64,000 nt of DNA from Stercorarius parasiticus. Lineage: Eukaryota; Chordata; Aves; Charadriiformes; Stercorariidae. Position numbers and translations under genes: made by a program. Below, piece after piece: positions 36,364 to 48,700 of the stretch. The stretch lies in NCBI GenBank assembly GCA_013396915.1, contig VWZL01002048.1:817744-881743 (forward strand), read 5' to 3'. The number at the start of each line of letters is the position of its first letter. Positions within the stretch are counted from its first letter, which is position 1. A model generated the notes under the pieces. That model ran no database searches. It worked only from the letters and a program-made list of their open reading frames with translations, and was not told where the DNA came from.

Positions 36364-39201
36364 CTTAAAAAAATATGAAATAATCTATTTACTATAAAAA
36401 ATGCAATTGACTCCATCCACCTCTAATCCTCCAAGACAAACTTTTCAGCCCTGACTGAAGAATTTGTTTATAACTTTTTCATCTTATTCTGTTCATTCTA
36501 GAAGTGAATGTCCAAACCATAGAAGTGTGCACTAATATAACAAAAAAAAGGGTGAATGAAAAGCATTTCTGTTAGCACAGGTCTGAAGAGAATTTTAACT
36601 AGAATCAAATACGCCACATTTGAAATTTGCATAAGCAAAAACACACAGAGCAAAATAAATAGGTCCTTCTAAACACCTATAATTAACTAGTGCCCAAGTT
36701 GTCCAGTTTCCTGCAAGAAAGGTATGTAAGGCTGCTGAAACTCATCAAAATCCCTGCACTCTCTCTCCACAAATCCATGTGGACAAGTAACCTGCCTCTA
36801 GTATTGGCCAGTTCAGATGGGAAGAGTGTTAACAGTCAAAAATACAGTGATATTTTATGAAAATATTATCTATTCTTCCAGATGTTTGAGCCAGAAACTC
36901 AATGGCAACTAACTCAGGGACTTTTTTTCAGTCCGTTTTGGAAGCCTTGCGACCTCTTAGCATGTACCAGGACTTCCAAAGTTAGCTCCCTTTTGTTTTG
37001 TACTTGTGACTCCATAATTTCATTTGGGATGTTGTAGCTCTTGCGTTAGCAGTGAGTAGTCAATGAGTTACACTGAAGCAGTGAATAATCGTTCCCCTAT
37101 TAAACTTCATTCTGCATGCAATTTTGTGGATCTTTATCAGATTCTGCTTAGATATCTCTTCCAGACAAAAGCTTCCACAAAGACACATTCATTCCTACAA
37201 CTGAACTTGCCCCCCATCTTCAATTATCCTTATCTACCTTCTCCGAACACCTTAGACTTCTCCTTTACCTGTTTCTGAGGTGAGGCTCACATCTGCCTAC
37301 GATGTTCAAGATGTGTGCTAACCATAGCTATCTGTAATATAAATTTTATTTATATGTATTTTATATATAATTTGTGTTCTATATATAATTTCTAAATAAT
37401 AATGTTTGTTCTCTTTTTGTACAACTGCTGAGCACTAAACTGCTTTTTTTTTTTTAACAAGTGTTTATTATTACCCCAAGGTCTCACTCCTGTATGTTCA
37501 CTTCAATCACAAGTATTATATACACACTTTACATAAATACGTGCATATATGCACAACAGTGAAGTTGTGATTGTCTCTGCCCCATGCTGCATCTCTGCAG
37601 TCACCTCCAGTTAATATTACCTGCTATTGTATCATTCAGCCATCCATGAGCATAAAGACTTCAAAGCTTCACTGATGGCACTGTGATAAGCTGATATATT
37701 GCAGTAAAGAAAAGATACACCAGTCATCTCAGCATTCACTTTTCTTTCCTGACAGCTTATGATATGCTGAACATAGGCCCTAGCAAAGACAGAAAAAAAC
37801 CCACCCCCTCACTCCCCTCTGTGACAGCTGATCTTCTGTTTCCCATCTTTTAGCCAATTATTTCATCAAGCAACAATTTCCTTCTCCTGTGTCAGCTTAA
37901 TTTCTTTAAGAGCCTTTGGTGGCAAACCATGTTGAATGCCTTTTTAAAATCCAAATGTAGTTTACTGCTTCTCATTCAACCAACCGGTAGTTCTTCAGGC
38001 ATCTCCTAAACTCTTTTTATAAAACAGCATTACATTAAGCTCATTTTAGTCCTTCCCACGGTAGAGTAGTTTTGAGGCAAAAAGCTATGCTCAGAGCAGC
38101 TGGCTATGAAGCAGCGTGGCAGTGTTCACAGTGCTTCTTCAGCAATTCATATACAGATATCCCCTTACAAATCCCCACAAAATAAAATTATGTGGCTGGA
38201 GATTCTTCTTAATGAACATAGAAAGGAAAGAAATCGTTTTAATCTCTTTGCATTAGGTTCTTCTTCTCTGACTACAGCTCTTATACCTTGATCACCTACA
38301 AAAAACCCCAAAGCCTATAAAGGTCCTACCTCCCATGCTTCAAGACATATTTGCCAGGTTTAGCACTGTTTCTAAACTGCCTCAGCCTTCACTTATTTTT
38401 CAGTCAGGCCTACTGCACTTTAGTCTTTAACCATCCAAAGATCACGACTCTTCCTGTTTTCCTCATCCGAATGCACAACAGCTTGCTCCTAATAGGTTTG
38501 TTCACCATAAAAAGGCACATATCTAGGAGACAGCAATCATCTTACTGACAGTCTGCTGTACCCACCCACCACTCCAGAGAAGCACTTTAGCAGGACAGTG
38601 CCAAATTCTCCCTCGCTCCTTATTTCTGGATGCTCAAAGCACTGCTGCTAGCACCTTTGTTCCCCTTTAAAAAAAAAAAAATCACACAACAATATAGATT
38701 AGAACAAATTTCTGGATGATATCTCTGGTCCAACACCCTCACAAAGCAGGGCCAACTTAGATCATATTGCTTATCAGGGCCTTGCCCTCTCCAAGTTGGA
38801 ATACCCCCATGAAAGAATGTCCCAAATCCCGTGAAAGTCCGTGCCTCATATTCCTTATCTCTGACGGGAACCTCCCATGTTGTAACTTGGCGATGGCACC
38901 TCTATCCTAACTCAGTGCACCCCCTACAAAACCAAGCTCCACCTATGCCCTGCCAACAGCAGCACGGTCTCCACTTCGCCTTCCCTTCTTCAGGCTGATC
39001 TCACCCGGCTCTTCCTGCCTCTCTCCACCTCCCATGTGCTCCAGGCCCGGAGCCCCCACGGAGCAGGGCCCAGACGCGCTCTCACCAGTACCGAGGAGAG
39101 GACGAGGACCGGTACCCGACGTCCACCGCCCGCACCCCGGCCGGCCCGCAGCGCCGGGGCTGTCGGGGCACAGACCCCCACCGCCGCCCAGCCCGACTCA
39201 C
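36364..39201. other. First USP40 intron
   Basis: About 2.9 kb between the untranslated first exon and coding exon 1. The right part is a degenerate CR1. The region around 37860-38020 has phrases resembling old CR1/L3 LINEs (AATGCCTTTTTAAAATCCAA) but is too decayed to be sure. AT-rich repeats occur at 37340-37410. No gene is seen. Confidence 0.45.
38700..39055 (-). mobile_element. Degenerate CR1 fragment beside the USP40 promoter
   Basis: Read on the plus strand: ATGATATCTCTGGTCCAACA, CACAAAGCAGGGCC, later CTTCTTCAGGCTGATC and CATGTGCTCCAGGCCC. These are reversed CR1 landmarks in order. It runs directly into the CpG island, so part of the island edge is LINE-derived. Confidence 0.6.
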
Positions 39202-39300
39202 CGCTCAGAGCCAGCGCCTGGTGCCGGGCCGGCGCCTACCGCCACGGCTCTGCGGCCGCCGCCATGTTTGTTGTGGCACCGCGCAAAGCACGCTGGGACA
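39202..39300 (-). other. USP40: Candidate untranslated first exon of USP40, with upstream ATG
   Basis: USP40 coding exon 1 begins with 18 untranslated bases after an acceptor, so a leader exon must lie upstream. Two donors fit: GAGCG/GTGAGTC at 39202 (near consensus) and GGCG/GTAGGC at 39240. An ATG at 39265 reads MAAAAEPWR and then stops if the first donor is used. If the second is used it runs on out of frame with USP40. The transcription start is not visible and the 39300 limit is a guess. Confidence 0.45.
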
Positions 39301-39304
39301 TGAA
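39288..39304 (-). promoter_or_regulatory. Weak ZNF143-like motif
   Basis: The minus strand reads TTCATGTCCCAGCGTGC, which keeps the TCCCAGC-TGC core of the ZNF143/Staf SBS motif but lacks the ACTACA part. Confidence 0.35.
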
Positions 39305-39483
39305 GGCCGCCACGGCTTCGGGACTTCACGCACCTGGCCAAGCCCCCGGTAGAGAACAGCGGCGGCCCCTCGCTCCAGCCGCTCTCCGGCTCCACAGAGC
39401 AAGGTGCAGGAAGGAGCCGCCGGACACGGGCGTCGATACGAACCGAAGACCGGTCGGCAACGTGGGGCGGGCGGGCGCGCACA

Positions 39484-39502
39484 GCCTGCTGGGAATCGTA
39501 GT
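39484..39502 (-). promoter_or_regulatory. ZNF143/Staf (SBS) motif
   Basis: The minus strand reads ACTACGATTCCCAGCAGGC, close to the established SBS consensus ACTACAATTCCCAGCATGC. Such sites are typical of TATA-less CpG promoters. Confidence 0.7.
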
Positions 39503-39557
39503 GCGGTGCGGCGGGGGAAGCCGCACCGCCTGCTGGGAGGGCGGGTCTCCCCGCAAG

Positions 39558-39576
39558 GCCTTCTGGGGGCTGTAGT
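39558..39576 (-). promoter_or_regulatory. ZNF143/Staf (SBS) motif, second copy
   Basis: The minus strand reads ACTACAGCCCCCAGAAGGC, a second good match to the ZNF143 SBS motif, 74 bp from the first and in the same orientation. Confidence 0.65.
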
Positions 39577-39645
39577 TTCCCCGCCTGCCGCGCTGCACGG
39601 TGGGAGTCAGCCCGCGGGTGGCACCTCCCCGCCGCAGGGATGCGG

Positions 39646-39659
39646 GTTGCCATGGAGAC
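39646..39659. promoter_or_regulatory. RFX X-box-like site
   Basis: GTTGCCATGGAGAC fits the imperfect palindrome GTNRCC-N-RGYAAC of RFX X-boxes except at the end of the second half. It lies upstream of the presumed USP40 start, within the CpG island. Confidence 0.4.
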
Positions 39660-39769
39660 CCCGCGGCCTGCGCTGCCTCAGCAGCCTGAGGGCCTGGCGG
39701 AGGCCTAGCTCCCTGGCCGGGGAGGACAGAAACGCGTCTCCGCCATGACCTCTCAGGCCACCACTAGGG

Positions 39770-39965
39770 CCAGGCCCTGCTGAAGCCTTTTGAAAAACAT
39801 AGCCAGGGATGAAGCTCGGTGTACCAGCCTGGTAGCACAGGGGCTTCTGCTGCAAGGAAGGGCCCTCACAAAGGTTGGGGCTGCTTCTCCTCCTGCCCTT
39901 TCTGGTCCTGTTCCCTCCCTGAGATTGTGTGGCCCCATCAAGTGCAGGCCAGGACTTCTACTACT
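39770..39965. repeat. Paralogous block 1 (copy before UGT1A array)
   Basis: Counterpart of 29641-29900, with the same order of landmarks (AGGCCCTGCTGAAGCC, GCTTCTGCTGCAAGGAA). It abuts the CpG island. Confidence 0.6.
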
Positions 39966-40021
39966 ATTGGGATTTCGAATAAAAATGAGCCTGGCCAGTA
40001 ATCAGAGAAGACTGGCTCCCT

Positions 40022-40392
40022 CTTTGAAACAAGCAAGCATTTACAGCTGCCTTCCTAATGCTGCCACCAAGCCTAGAGTGGCCCAGCCGGCACCTCGCTT
40101 GCTGCCAGTGTTGACTCTCACTGTGGTCTGCTGTGATCACGTACATTGTGCCGGCGGGGCCACAGAGCCACAGGCAGCAGTCATGCTGGTGCTACATCCC
40201 TCCTTCCTGCTGCAGCTGTCCAGCACAGCCCCTCTTCCCTTGCGGTTCTCCATTCCTCCCCCGGCATCCCCCAGCTATGCAGCTTCTTACCCAAATTACA
40301 AAGTTCCTACTGTACTCTTTGCACTGGTGACCACGTGTGAGAGGTAAGCGACTCTTTATCTCGCACTCCCTTGAACCCAGCAAAGTTTAACT
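40022..40392. repeat. Paralogous block 2 (copy before UGT1A array)
   Basis: Counterpart of 30772-31135, with long shared stretches such as CTGCCTTCCTAATGCTGCCA. The region from 40400 to 41600 has no counterpart in the USP40 intron and nothing recognisable in it. Confidence 0.8.
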
Positions 40393-41810
40393 CATCAAGA
40401 AACCCCTGCGACATAACCAAGCCAACTGAGGGAAGTCGCTGGCAAACTTTCAAACGCTCAGAAACACCTCGAAGGTACTGATTAACTTCATCTGACCTGT
40501 GCTTGCTTTTGCGCCCTCTCCCTTCATGTTGAGGTTGCTGCAAGGTTTGGATGTCAAATTTGTTGTGCTGCAGAAGGGAGAGGAGGGCAGGATGTTTCTG
40601 TAACAGATGCTTACCTCTCTTCACCAAATGGGGTGAATATAAAGCTGGAAATAATAACATTTTAGTTATTACTCACTTTTTTTTCCGTACTGTTTATAAG
40701 ATTTTAAGAGTTTTTGTTTTTTCCACTTTACCTCAGAGCTTCTTCCCCTCCTCTGAAGCTCAAATACTTTGTTTTCTGACAATTTATCAAGTGCCAAAAA
40801 GAAAACTGCATTTTGCCACTTACTCAGTATTTCTCTACACAAGGAAAAGTTACAGACATCGGTAAAATGGGAAAAAAAAATGAAAAGGCTGATAGAAAAA
40901 CATGCAGAAAATGACATGTAATTAATTTCATTGCATTGACCATGGTACCGAAGGGAGAGAAAAGAAGTTGTGTGCCTGAGGGACAGAGGCTGCATGACTC
41001 TAAATATCCTATGTTTCATTATTTTTCCATGTCACGGTGCTATTTAGGCATCGAATCTTTTTCAGCATTGATAATGTCAAAAGAAATGCTGTGAAGCTGG
41101 TGGCTCTTGCAAACCCACACTTGCACTGAAGCTGCTCGTAGCTAAGTCAGGTCCAATACCTGTGCTCACACCTGAGTCTCTACTGAATGGTTCAAGCCAT
41201 GCAGGGAGTAATAGTCCTTAAACCACATTTATTACATGACTTACATGTCTGGCCTCTACTTGTGCAGACAAGTGGTGAGGAGTTTTCTACAGCCTGCGGG
41301 CCATCCCATAGGCTGTGAAACAACTGCATTACTGCCCCGAAGCAAGAACCTGGACTTCAGCTTCACAGATCTCTGCCTCAGCTACCAGGTCAGCCTCTCT
41401 GTGTCTCTTATTGGTGTCATTGTAGACCATGAAGATTCCTGATAGCTCAGAAGAGTTGGTTCATCTGCCCTTTTCCCTTATCCTGAGAGTCTCCTGTTCT
41501 GTCCTCAGAGAAATTATCTAAACATCCATGTCTCGAACCACAATGAAATTTCTTGAGGGTATTTTCATTTGTTACTGTGGTGTTGGAGTTGTTTGCACCA
41601 GACTTGCCTTCCCTGGCCCTGACCAAGAGGTAAGACAGGACACATCAACAGCCAAGAGAGAAGTCCTATGAAATCTGACTAGCATGCTGAGGAATTCTCC
41701 ATTGAACACTGAGGAACTCCCAATGACTCAGCACAGGAAAGGGTCACCGCATTTGGCTTTAGAAGTAAAGATTAAAAAAAACAAAACCAAACAACCCACA
41801 ACCTAAAGCA

Positions 41811-41823
41811 GTGAATCATTAAC
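41811..41823. promoter_or_regulatory. HNF1-like site of first UGT1A exon
   Basis: GTGAATCATTAAC matches the HNF1 palindrome GTTAATNATTAAC at 11 of 12 defined positions and starts 133 bp before the ATG at 41944. HNF1 sites close to the start are a known feature of mammalian UGT1A first exons. Confidence 0.65.
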
Positions 41824-41943
41824 TAGAAGATTATGACAAAGCAGCACAACTCAACAGATAAATGCACTGTCTTCCTTCAAAAGCATCTTCAAGCCGCTGA
41901 AGGAGAAAAACTCTTTCACAGGCTGTATTCTGACCACAGGAAC

Positions 41944-42789
41944 ATGCCTTTGCGGCTTTGCTGTGCTTGGATTTTCATCCTCCTCCTTCCTGGTCTCTCA
42001 GATGGAGGGAAACTCCTGGTGGTGCCCATGGTTGGAAGCCACTGGCTTAGCATGCGGCAAGTGGTTGAAAAGCTCACTGAGAAAGGACATGAAGTGGTGG
42101 TGCTTTTGCCAGAAGTAATCTGGAATATGAAGATGACACAGGCGTACACAGTGAAAAAATACCCAGTGTCTTACACATTAGAAGACCTGGATAATGCCTT
42201 TCATAAGTACGTTGCCACTCACCTGAAGGACCTGCCTTTCCCGATGAACGTTCTAGCGCTGTACAACGCCTCAGTGGATGTTTCCCGTATGTTCTTTGCT
42301 GAGTGCAAGGACCTCTTCAGCAGCAAGGAGACCCTGCAGTACTTGAATCAAAGCAACTTTGATGCTGTCCTAACAGACCCCATTTTTATGTGTGGAGCCA
42401 CACTTGCTAATTATCTTTCTCTTCCATTTGTGTTCTTCATGAGAGGATTTCCTTGCAGCTTACACTATGAAGCACCGCAGTGCCCGAGCCCTCTGTCCTA
42501 CATCCCGAGACTATTCACCTTCAACTCAGACCACATGACTTTTTTCCAGAGAGTGGAAAATGCACTCGTTGCCCTCCTGGAGCTTGAGTACTGTAATGGT
42601 TTCTATGAAGATGCTATAAAATTTTCCTCCAAAGTTCTTCAGAGAGATGTAACCCTGCTAGACCTCCTGAACTCTGCTTCTATTTGGCTTCTGAGATTTG
42701 ACTTTGTGTTTGAGTATGTCAGACCAGTGATGCCCAATATGGTCTTTGTTGGAGGTATAAACTGTGCTCAGAAGAAACCGCTGTCTAAG
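41944..42789 (+). CDS. UGT1A: UGT1A alternative first exon A
   Basis: Encodes the N-terminal, acceptor-binding half (282 residues) of a UDP-glucuronosyltransferase, an ER-lumen enzyme that conjugates bilirubin, steroids and xenobiotics with glucuronic acid. The start chosen gives a signal peptide ([20 protein letters not shown]). In-frame ATGs up to 41833 would only add leader. Catalytic His33 (GSHWLS) and Asp145 (LTDP) are present, and the usual D before GSHW is V30 (MVGSHW). The exon ends VGGINCAQKKPLSK at the donor AAG/GTATGC after 42789, in phase 0, as all UGT1A first exons do. Shared exons lie outside the window. It is the nearest relative of the relic at 31911. Confidence 0.93.
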
Positions 42790-45700
42790 GTATGCTCTTT
42801 TTTCCTCCAATTTATACTTTTTCCAATGAAATGTGATTACATCATTTCTGGAAGTTTAGTGCTATTGAATTTTTTTTATTTCTGGTAATGATTTAATACA
42901 ACCAGGTTCTGGCAGGTTTTTTTCCACAGGCTGAAATCAAATTACCTTGATGGAGGCAGATGACTTATTTGAAGTCCTCAGTGAATGTATATTATTCACC
43001 AACCAGATGCAGTTTTGATGTAATTTTCATGGAGTCTGACATGTATTTCTTTCACTTGACCAAAACCCCAAAGACCTGCTCTGAGAGTCATCTTTTGTTT
43101 TTAACTCTAGGCTCAGCAAAGTCAGTTAATTTGCTTTGGTTGTGTTTTCATGACATATGGTTTCCAAACTGCCTGTCTGTGTTAAGTTACTTCTCTCTGT
43201 AGATCATGGTGAAACATAATTGTCATGTTGAAATGGGAAAAAATAATCTAAATTAGTGTATTTGATGAAAGACACTTGTAGGCAAATTCACATAAGTCTT
43301 CGTACATATTTCTTCAAATTTTCCTTTACCGGAATTGTTCTGCAGGGTTTTTAAATCTAATTTAGAAACTTAAATCTATTTTGATAGTTACCATATAGTC
43401 TCCAAAACAATTAGTAGCGCTAGACATTTCTTTCCAAGCACAATGCAGGACACAAACATCTTTCCTTTGAAATTATTCCTTCACTTCTGAATTGTGGTCA
43501 CACGGTATTGCTACACGATTGCAATACAGTATCTTTGAGATTAAGGTTTTTTCCTTTTTTCTTTCAGTTTTATTTTATACTCTTTGACAGGTTTATGCAG
43601 AGTCCACTGAACTCAGTAAAGAATAAGGCAAATAGAGAATAATATTATAAATTAGAATCTTAGAATAATATTATAAACAAGGCATTCTCTCACATTAGGC
43701 TCAAGAGAGTGGCACTTCATAGTTAGAGATTTAAGAGGCAAATTCTTGCTGGTTGCATGACATAAGTCTTTACTTTTACATCTTGAAGGTCTCAGAGCTA
43801 CAAACTGTAGCTTGCTATAGGGGTGGAAAAATCCTGCCCTTATTTTATACCTGACATCTCCCATCTTCACACTGACATTTGTCATTTGGTGGAAATCATA
43901 TTTTCCAAATCTTGAAAAACCTCATGTATTCTTCCTATATTCAGTCTAGCTTTTCTAGATACATTTTCTACATCAGCAGAGGAATTTCTCCTATTTCACT
44001 TGGAACAGTGCCCAGCAGCAAGGCAATAATGCAGTAAGTGGATTGTAAGCAAATGTGAAGTGAGTCATATGGGAGAAAAAAATCTACTTATCCATACACA
44101 GTGGTAAGCCTTGGGTTGATCATTAATGTTCAGAAATATAATTGTATGATAAGAACAGATAGTTCTTCAAAACCCAGTATCCCATTGCTCAACAGACAAG
44201 AAAACAAAAAGTTAGGATGACTAGGAAAGGGAGAGAGAACAAGAGATTCAAAATGAAGTTTCTTTTCTCAGATGAGGAGCTTAAGCCACAGACCTTTCTG
44301 TTACACCACTTTCCACAGTTTTCCACAGGCAGAAAAATCAGGCATTGTGGCCTCATTCCAGAAGAGGGCTCCTTCCTGCCATATCACACATGGTCCCATG
44401 GAGTACCTGCTCGGGAGCTGAAGACATCAGGGTGCTGAGGACCTTATGCTTTTGTAGAACTGGGCATAAGTGTTTTATCCAGCACAGAGACGGGAATTAA
44501 ATTGCAAGTTCCTTGGCCCTCCTGAGCCATAAGCATCGTCCACAGCCTTGCAGTCTCAGAGGGAGCGGGAGAACATGCGACCACAGTGGGGAACACAAAC
44601 TGCACTTACTCCAACAAGATAACATAGCTGCCTCAGGCTATGTTTCCTCTTGTCCCACTTTGCATAGGCATCTGTCTCAGTAGCAATTACATGTTCATTG
44701 ACAGACACATAAATCCAGTTGCCAAGTCCCAATGTGTCTGGGGGTTTACTACAAGGCTCGAAGGAAATCAGAGCCAAGATCTTGACTGAGCAGAGGTCCT
44801 GTGTCAACTCATCCTCCAATGACTCCAGAAGGACCTGAAGTCTGGCACTGTGAGTGGTCCCTCATTAGGGAGCCATGAACTGGGACTGTGAGCCCTGAGA
44901 CACTTTGATGGATATCTCATCTTTAGCCAAAGTTAATGCAAAGTTGCTTTTTTGGGCAGCTCGTAAAAACAAAGTTCACATGCTTTAATCTAAGCAAAGT
45001 TCAGAAATGTAAGCTCTAGCAATCTTTCAAAGTTGTTCCTGGTTTGTTTTGGTTTTTTTTAACCTAAAACACCCATTACTTATTTAAACAACTGGTTAAC
45101 TTAAAACATTAAAATTTAAGTTCAGTAGGATTTAAGTAGGTAGTTAAGTAAAGGAGAAGTATAACTGAATAAAGACCCTGTGGTTTGTCCCTCCAGCACA
45201 AGGATTAAGAAAACAGGTCCTGTTCTGAAACCCTCTTGCCAGAGCCAGCAGCATCTGGGAAGCTCTGATAAGGAGACATTTCTAGCTGGTCCTCTGAAAT
45301 ATGTAATTAAAGTGGAATTCAAAGACTTTGGCAAGAAGCCAGAGAATACATTAAGCAGTACCAAAGTGTGCACACATACCTGGTATACACAGACATACTT
45401 CTTAAAAGCCTGCTCAACCCAAATGTCACTTCGTGTGACCTCGGAAGGGATCCTGTGACATCTGCGAGTACTGTGAATTTGCTAACATGGGTGGCTAGGT
45501 TTAGTACAGCTATAGGGGAGCTCTTCATTTTCAGCACCGGAGCAGTAGTCATCACTCTGTTCATGAACCAAATACTAGGGTTGCTTTTTTTTGTGCAATA
45601 TTCAAGGTGTTGATGAACCTAGTGGCAGTTCAGAGCAGCCTGGTGTCACATCAGCATCTGTCTGTTTTGCTTTTGTAAAGGATGTTGAGCACCTTTAAAG

Positions 45701-48700
45701 CTGACAGTACTGTTCAACTGCCTTATATTGCAATGGCAAAATACACAACATCAGACAAGTAAAAGCAGTGCTAATTTTGGAAAAGGAAGTTTAACTGTCA
45801 TGTGTTGTATGTCTTCAATGCACAGTATGCTCCAACCTGAAATGGCTGCTCTAACCAAACAGTTTATCTCACTGTCCTCTTCAGTCCCTCTGTCTCCCAT
45901 ATTTTGAAGAAGAGATATTAAGAAAGCTGTAAAACACAGTTCTTTCGACAAAAATTCTCTCATGTCAAATGGAACTACTGCAATAGTTTCCCTTTCCATG
46001 GGAAGTTTGTCTTCTGGTTAAATTAAAACACCTTCTCTAAGGTGAGTCTAAAGGTACTGTATTTGACAGAGGTCTATGCACAAAAATCTAGAAAGGTTAT
46101 AAGAGTATTGAGTTAACAAATATCCAACATACTGCCCTACAAAAGTTAGCAAATGTTCCAATTACAGTTACCTAGGAAGCCTTAAATGTCACCTGTCTTT
46201 CTGTTAGGATACAGTCATTAATTGCAGGATCACAAATGATCATTTTCATATGATTTCTATTCACTGCTTAGGAAAGAGCTGTCCTAGAAATTATGTGTGT
46301 TCTATGATTTGCTTAGCTGCCTGCTGCTTCTTGCTACCGCAAAGACTTAGAGTAAGGTTACTTTCCAACTTGCCGTTAACATGTAATCACTTTTATGGGT
46401 TGTTTTTCCTCTGAAGTCACGGTAGCCAAACTACATACCACCTCATCCTGTGCAGGCAAATGCCAGTGTATCTCCGTAGCTATGTAAAATGTAAGGGGGG
46501 GGATCAGGCAGGTTCATGTTAACAGCTACCAATCTGCACTTTACTGTGTAAATCCTTTTGCCTCACACTGTTTAGCATCACAAAAGGACTGAGGTCAATT
46601 ACACAAGGATTCCTGCTGACAAAATATATAAGCCTGATCCATCATCCAGAAAGCTGGGAAATCAAACTATATCATCCACACGCTCTTGCATTTCAGCAGC
46701 CTTTTCCTGCTTGCAAGACCCAGAGCATAAGGGGGTGAGTAACTTCATCTAACAACAGGAAAACAAATCCAGTAGATGATACCAACACTTTCAGGCCGCC
46801 TCAACAAACATTTTAGTTCTAGTTTTAGTATTGCTCATGTAACAAGTAGCTGCCGAGGTATCCATTTGCTATCCTCTTCCCTTAGTGCCACACACTTTGC
46901 TACCCAGGTTAGAAGTAGATTTCCCAGGGTTTAGTACCTTTTCCAGCTGAAGCAATCATAGGGTGAGGGGTAAGTACACCTGCACCCCTCGACATGGTTA
47001 TGGCGCAGGGTCCAAGTGGTCTCAACTCCTCAGAGCTGCTTGCATGTCAGTGCAGCACTGCTCCGTCGCTGCAATGCTCCTTGCCAGCTCAGAGAGACAC
47101 CCTGGAGTAACACACACAAGCCTTATTGAAGGGATACTTCAGAGTGGAAAACAAATCTGCAGTTTTGGCTCACCCAAACGTCAGCCTTTTTTAACAAATT
47201 TTATGGCCTACGGTAAACAGTGGGGAAGCCTTTCCTCCAAGCTGGCAGAGGGCTCGCACTCTTTGAGACCTCTGTTCATCAAACTACTCTGGTTCTCCTC
47301 TGCACATATAACAGGAGTCGGTAAGGAGACACCACACCCTTCAAACCTGAAGCGGGCCCAGGTGCCCTTTGCTACTGCATAATGAACAACAAACACATGT
47401 AAACCTACCATGTTCTTTTGAAAAAATGAGCCAGTCTGTTAATTTTCTGAGTAATAATTACCCAGCTTAGATCTGACCTCAGTTGATTCTGTGCTAACCT
47501 AAGAACTCCATCCTTTCTTTGTCTGTTTGTCTGTTCTCTGTTTACCTCTACTTTATCTTTTTTTTAAATACTTCTTGTTGCTGCCTCACCTTTTCCACGG
47601 TTTTTGCTCTGATGGTCTGGTACAAAAAGTAGGGGGTCTGTTGAGTCCATAAGAAAGTGTAGTCATACTAGCAAGAGGCTTGTTCTCTTATAAATACTGG
47701 AAGATGAACTTTGTATTGTCTGTTTTCAGACAGCTAATTTTGCTGTTGAAAATCATACCTAAGTGCAGAGTAGAAAACACCGAGTAGCAAGTTCCAAATG
47801 GATTTGGTCAGTTCCTGTCACAGCAGTTGCAATAAGCTCTTTATACTTCCATCATTTAATCAGAATTACTCATAAATCTGTTCAGTCTCACGCTTTCAGT
47901 CTGTGCCTTACAAAACTGTCTCCTGCCTCTCATTTCCCCATATTTGGCCCTCTCTAGAAATTGGTTCTCGATGTCTAAAGGTGGTTCTTCCAATGTCAGC
48001 ATGACAGTGTGGAACGACGCAGAGCAGTGCTAGCACCTTTTGGGTGCCTACCGAGACGAACCCTATTGTCTAAGGTTGTAAGGGTTTATTTCTCCATAGT
48101 GAAGATGCTGGGAACCCCACTACCACTTATAAAAGGAAGGAACAGGAAAAACTTTGTGCTGCTGCTGGTTTTGCATCAGCACTTTTCTTCACAAGGACCT
48201 CTTCTTTAGCACCACCCAAAAGACTTTGGTCTGGCATTGCTTTTGCTTGCATAAAGGCAAACATTCCTCCAGCAAAGCCCTGAGGGGCTCAGTTCACTGC
48301 ACGTTTCCAGAGGATAACAGCGAATACCAGCAAACAAGGGCTCACACCACCCTAGTAAAACTTTCTTTGGAAACCCAAGCTGGGGTATTGCCACCTAGTT
48401 TTTTTATAACGGCCCAGCAATCAGTTCCTCCCTCAGCAAACATGAACTCTAGGGACAGCTTGTGCCTCCCTGTGAGTGGATTCAAACCCACAGATCCAAC
48501 TACCAAGTTCCTGGCTAATTTAATCAAGAGAAGATCTATCTTCTTATCAAAGTTGGGCTGCTGCTCAGAAGCGAACATGGAAGAGGAAGGGTGAGTTTGC
48601 AGCTCTGTGTGGGCTCATAGCTGAAGAGGTCCAGGAGACACCTATATGTGGTTGCTTGCATTACCGCCTGTATCTGTGAAAAGAGGAGAGCTCAGAAACC

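Larger units (their letters stand above)
39030..39750. promoter_or_regulatory. USP40: CpG island, probable USP40 promoter
   Basis: A sharply GC- and CpG-rich stretch in an otherwise AT-rich region, placed just upstream of USP40 on its strand. It has no TATA box but carries a YY1-like AACATGGCGGC (minus strand, ending near 39255), several ZNF143-type sites and an X-box-like site. Long open frames on both strands here are a by-product of base composition. No gene is seen starting rightwards from it, although CpG islands are often bidirectional. Confidence 0.8.

Noticed and set aside
39036..39748. Long overlapping open frames on both strands (up to 179 codons) in the CpG island
   Set aside because: They arise from high GC content, are rich in Pro, Arg, Ala and Gly, overlap in several frames and show no domain. 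The stretch is better explained as the USP40 promoter.
41833..41943. Upstream in-frame ATG start for exon A (37 extra codons)
   Set aside because: It would put 37 polar residues in front of the signal peptide. The ATG at 41944 gives a standard UGT N terminus. The same reasoning was applied at 49457, 58574 and 60939.
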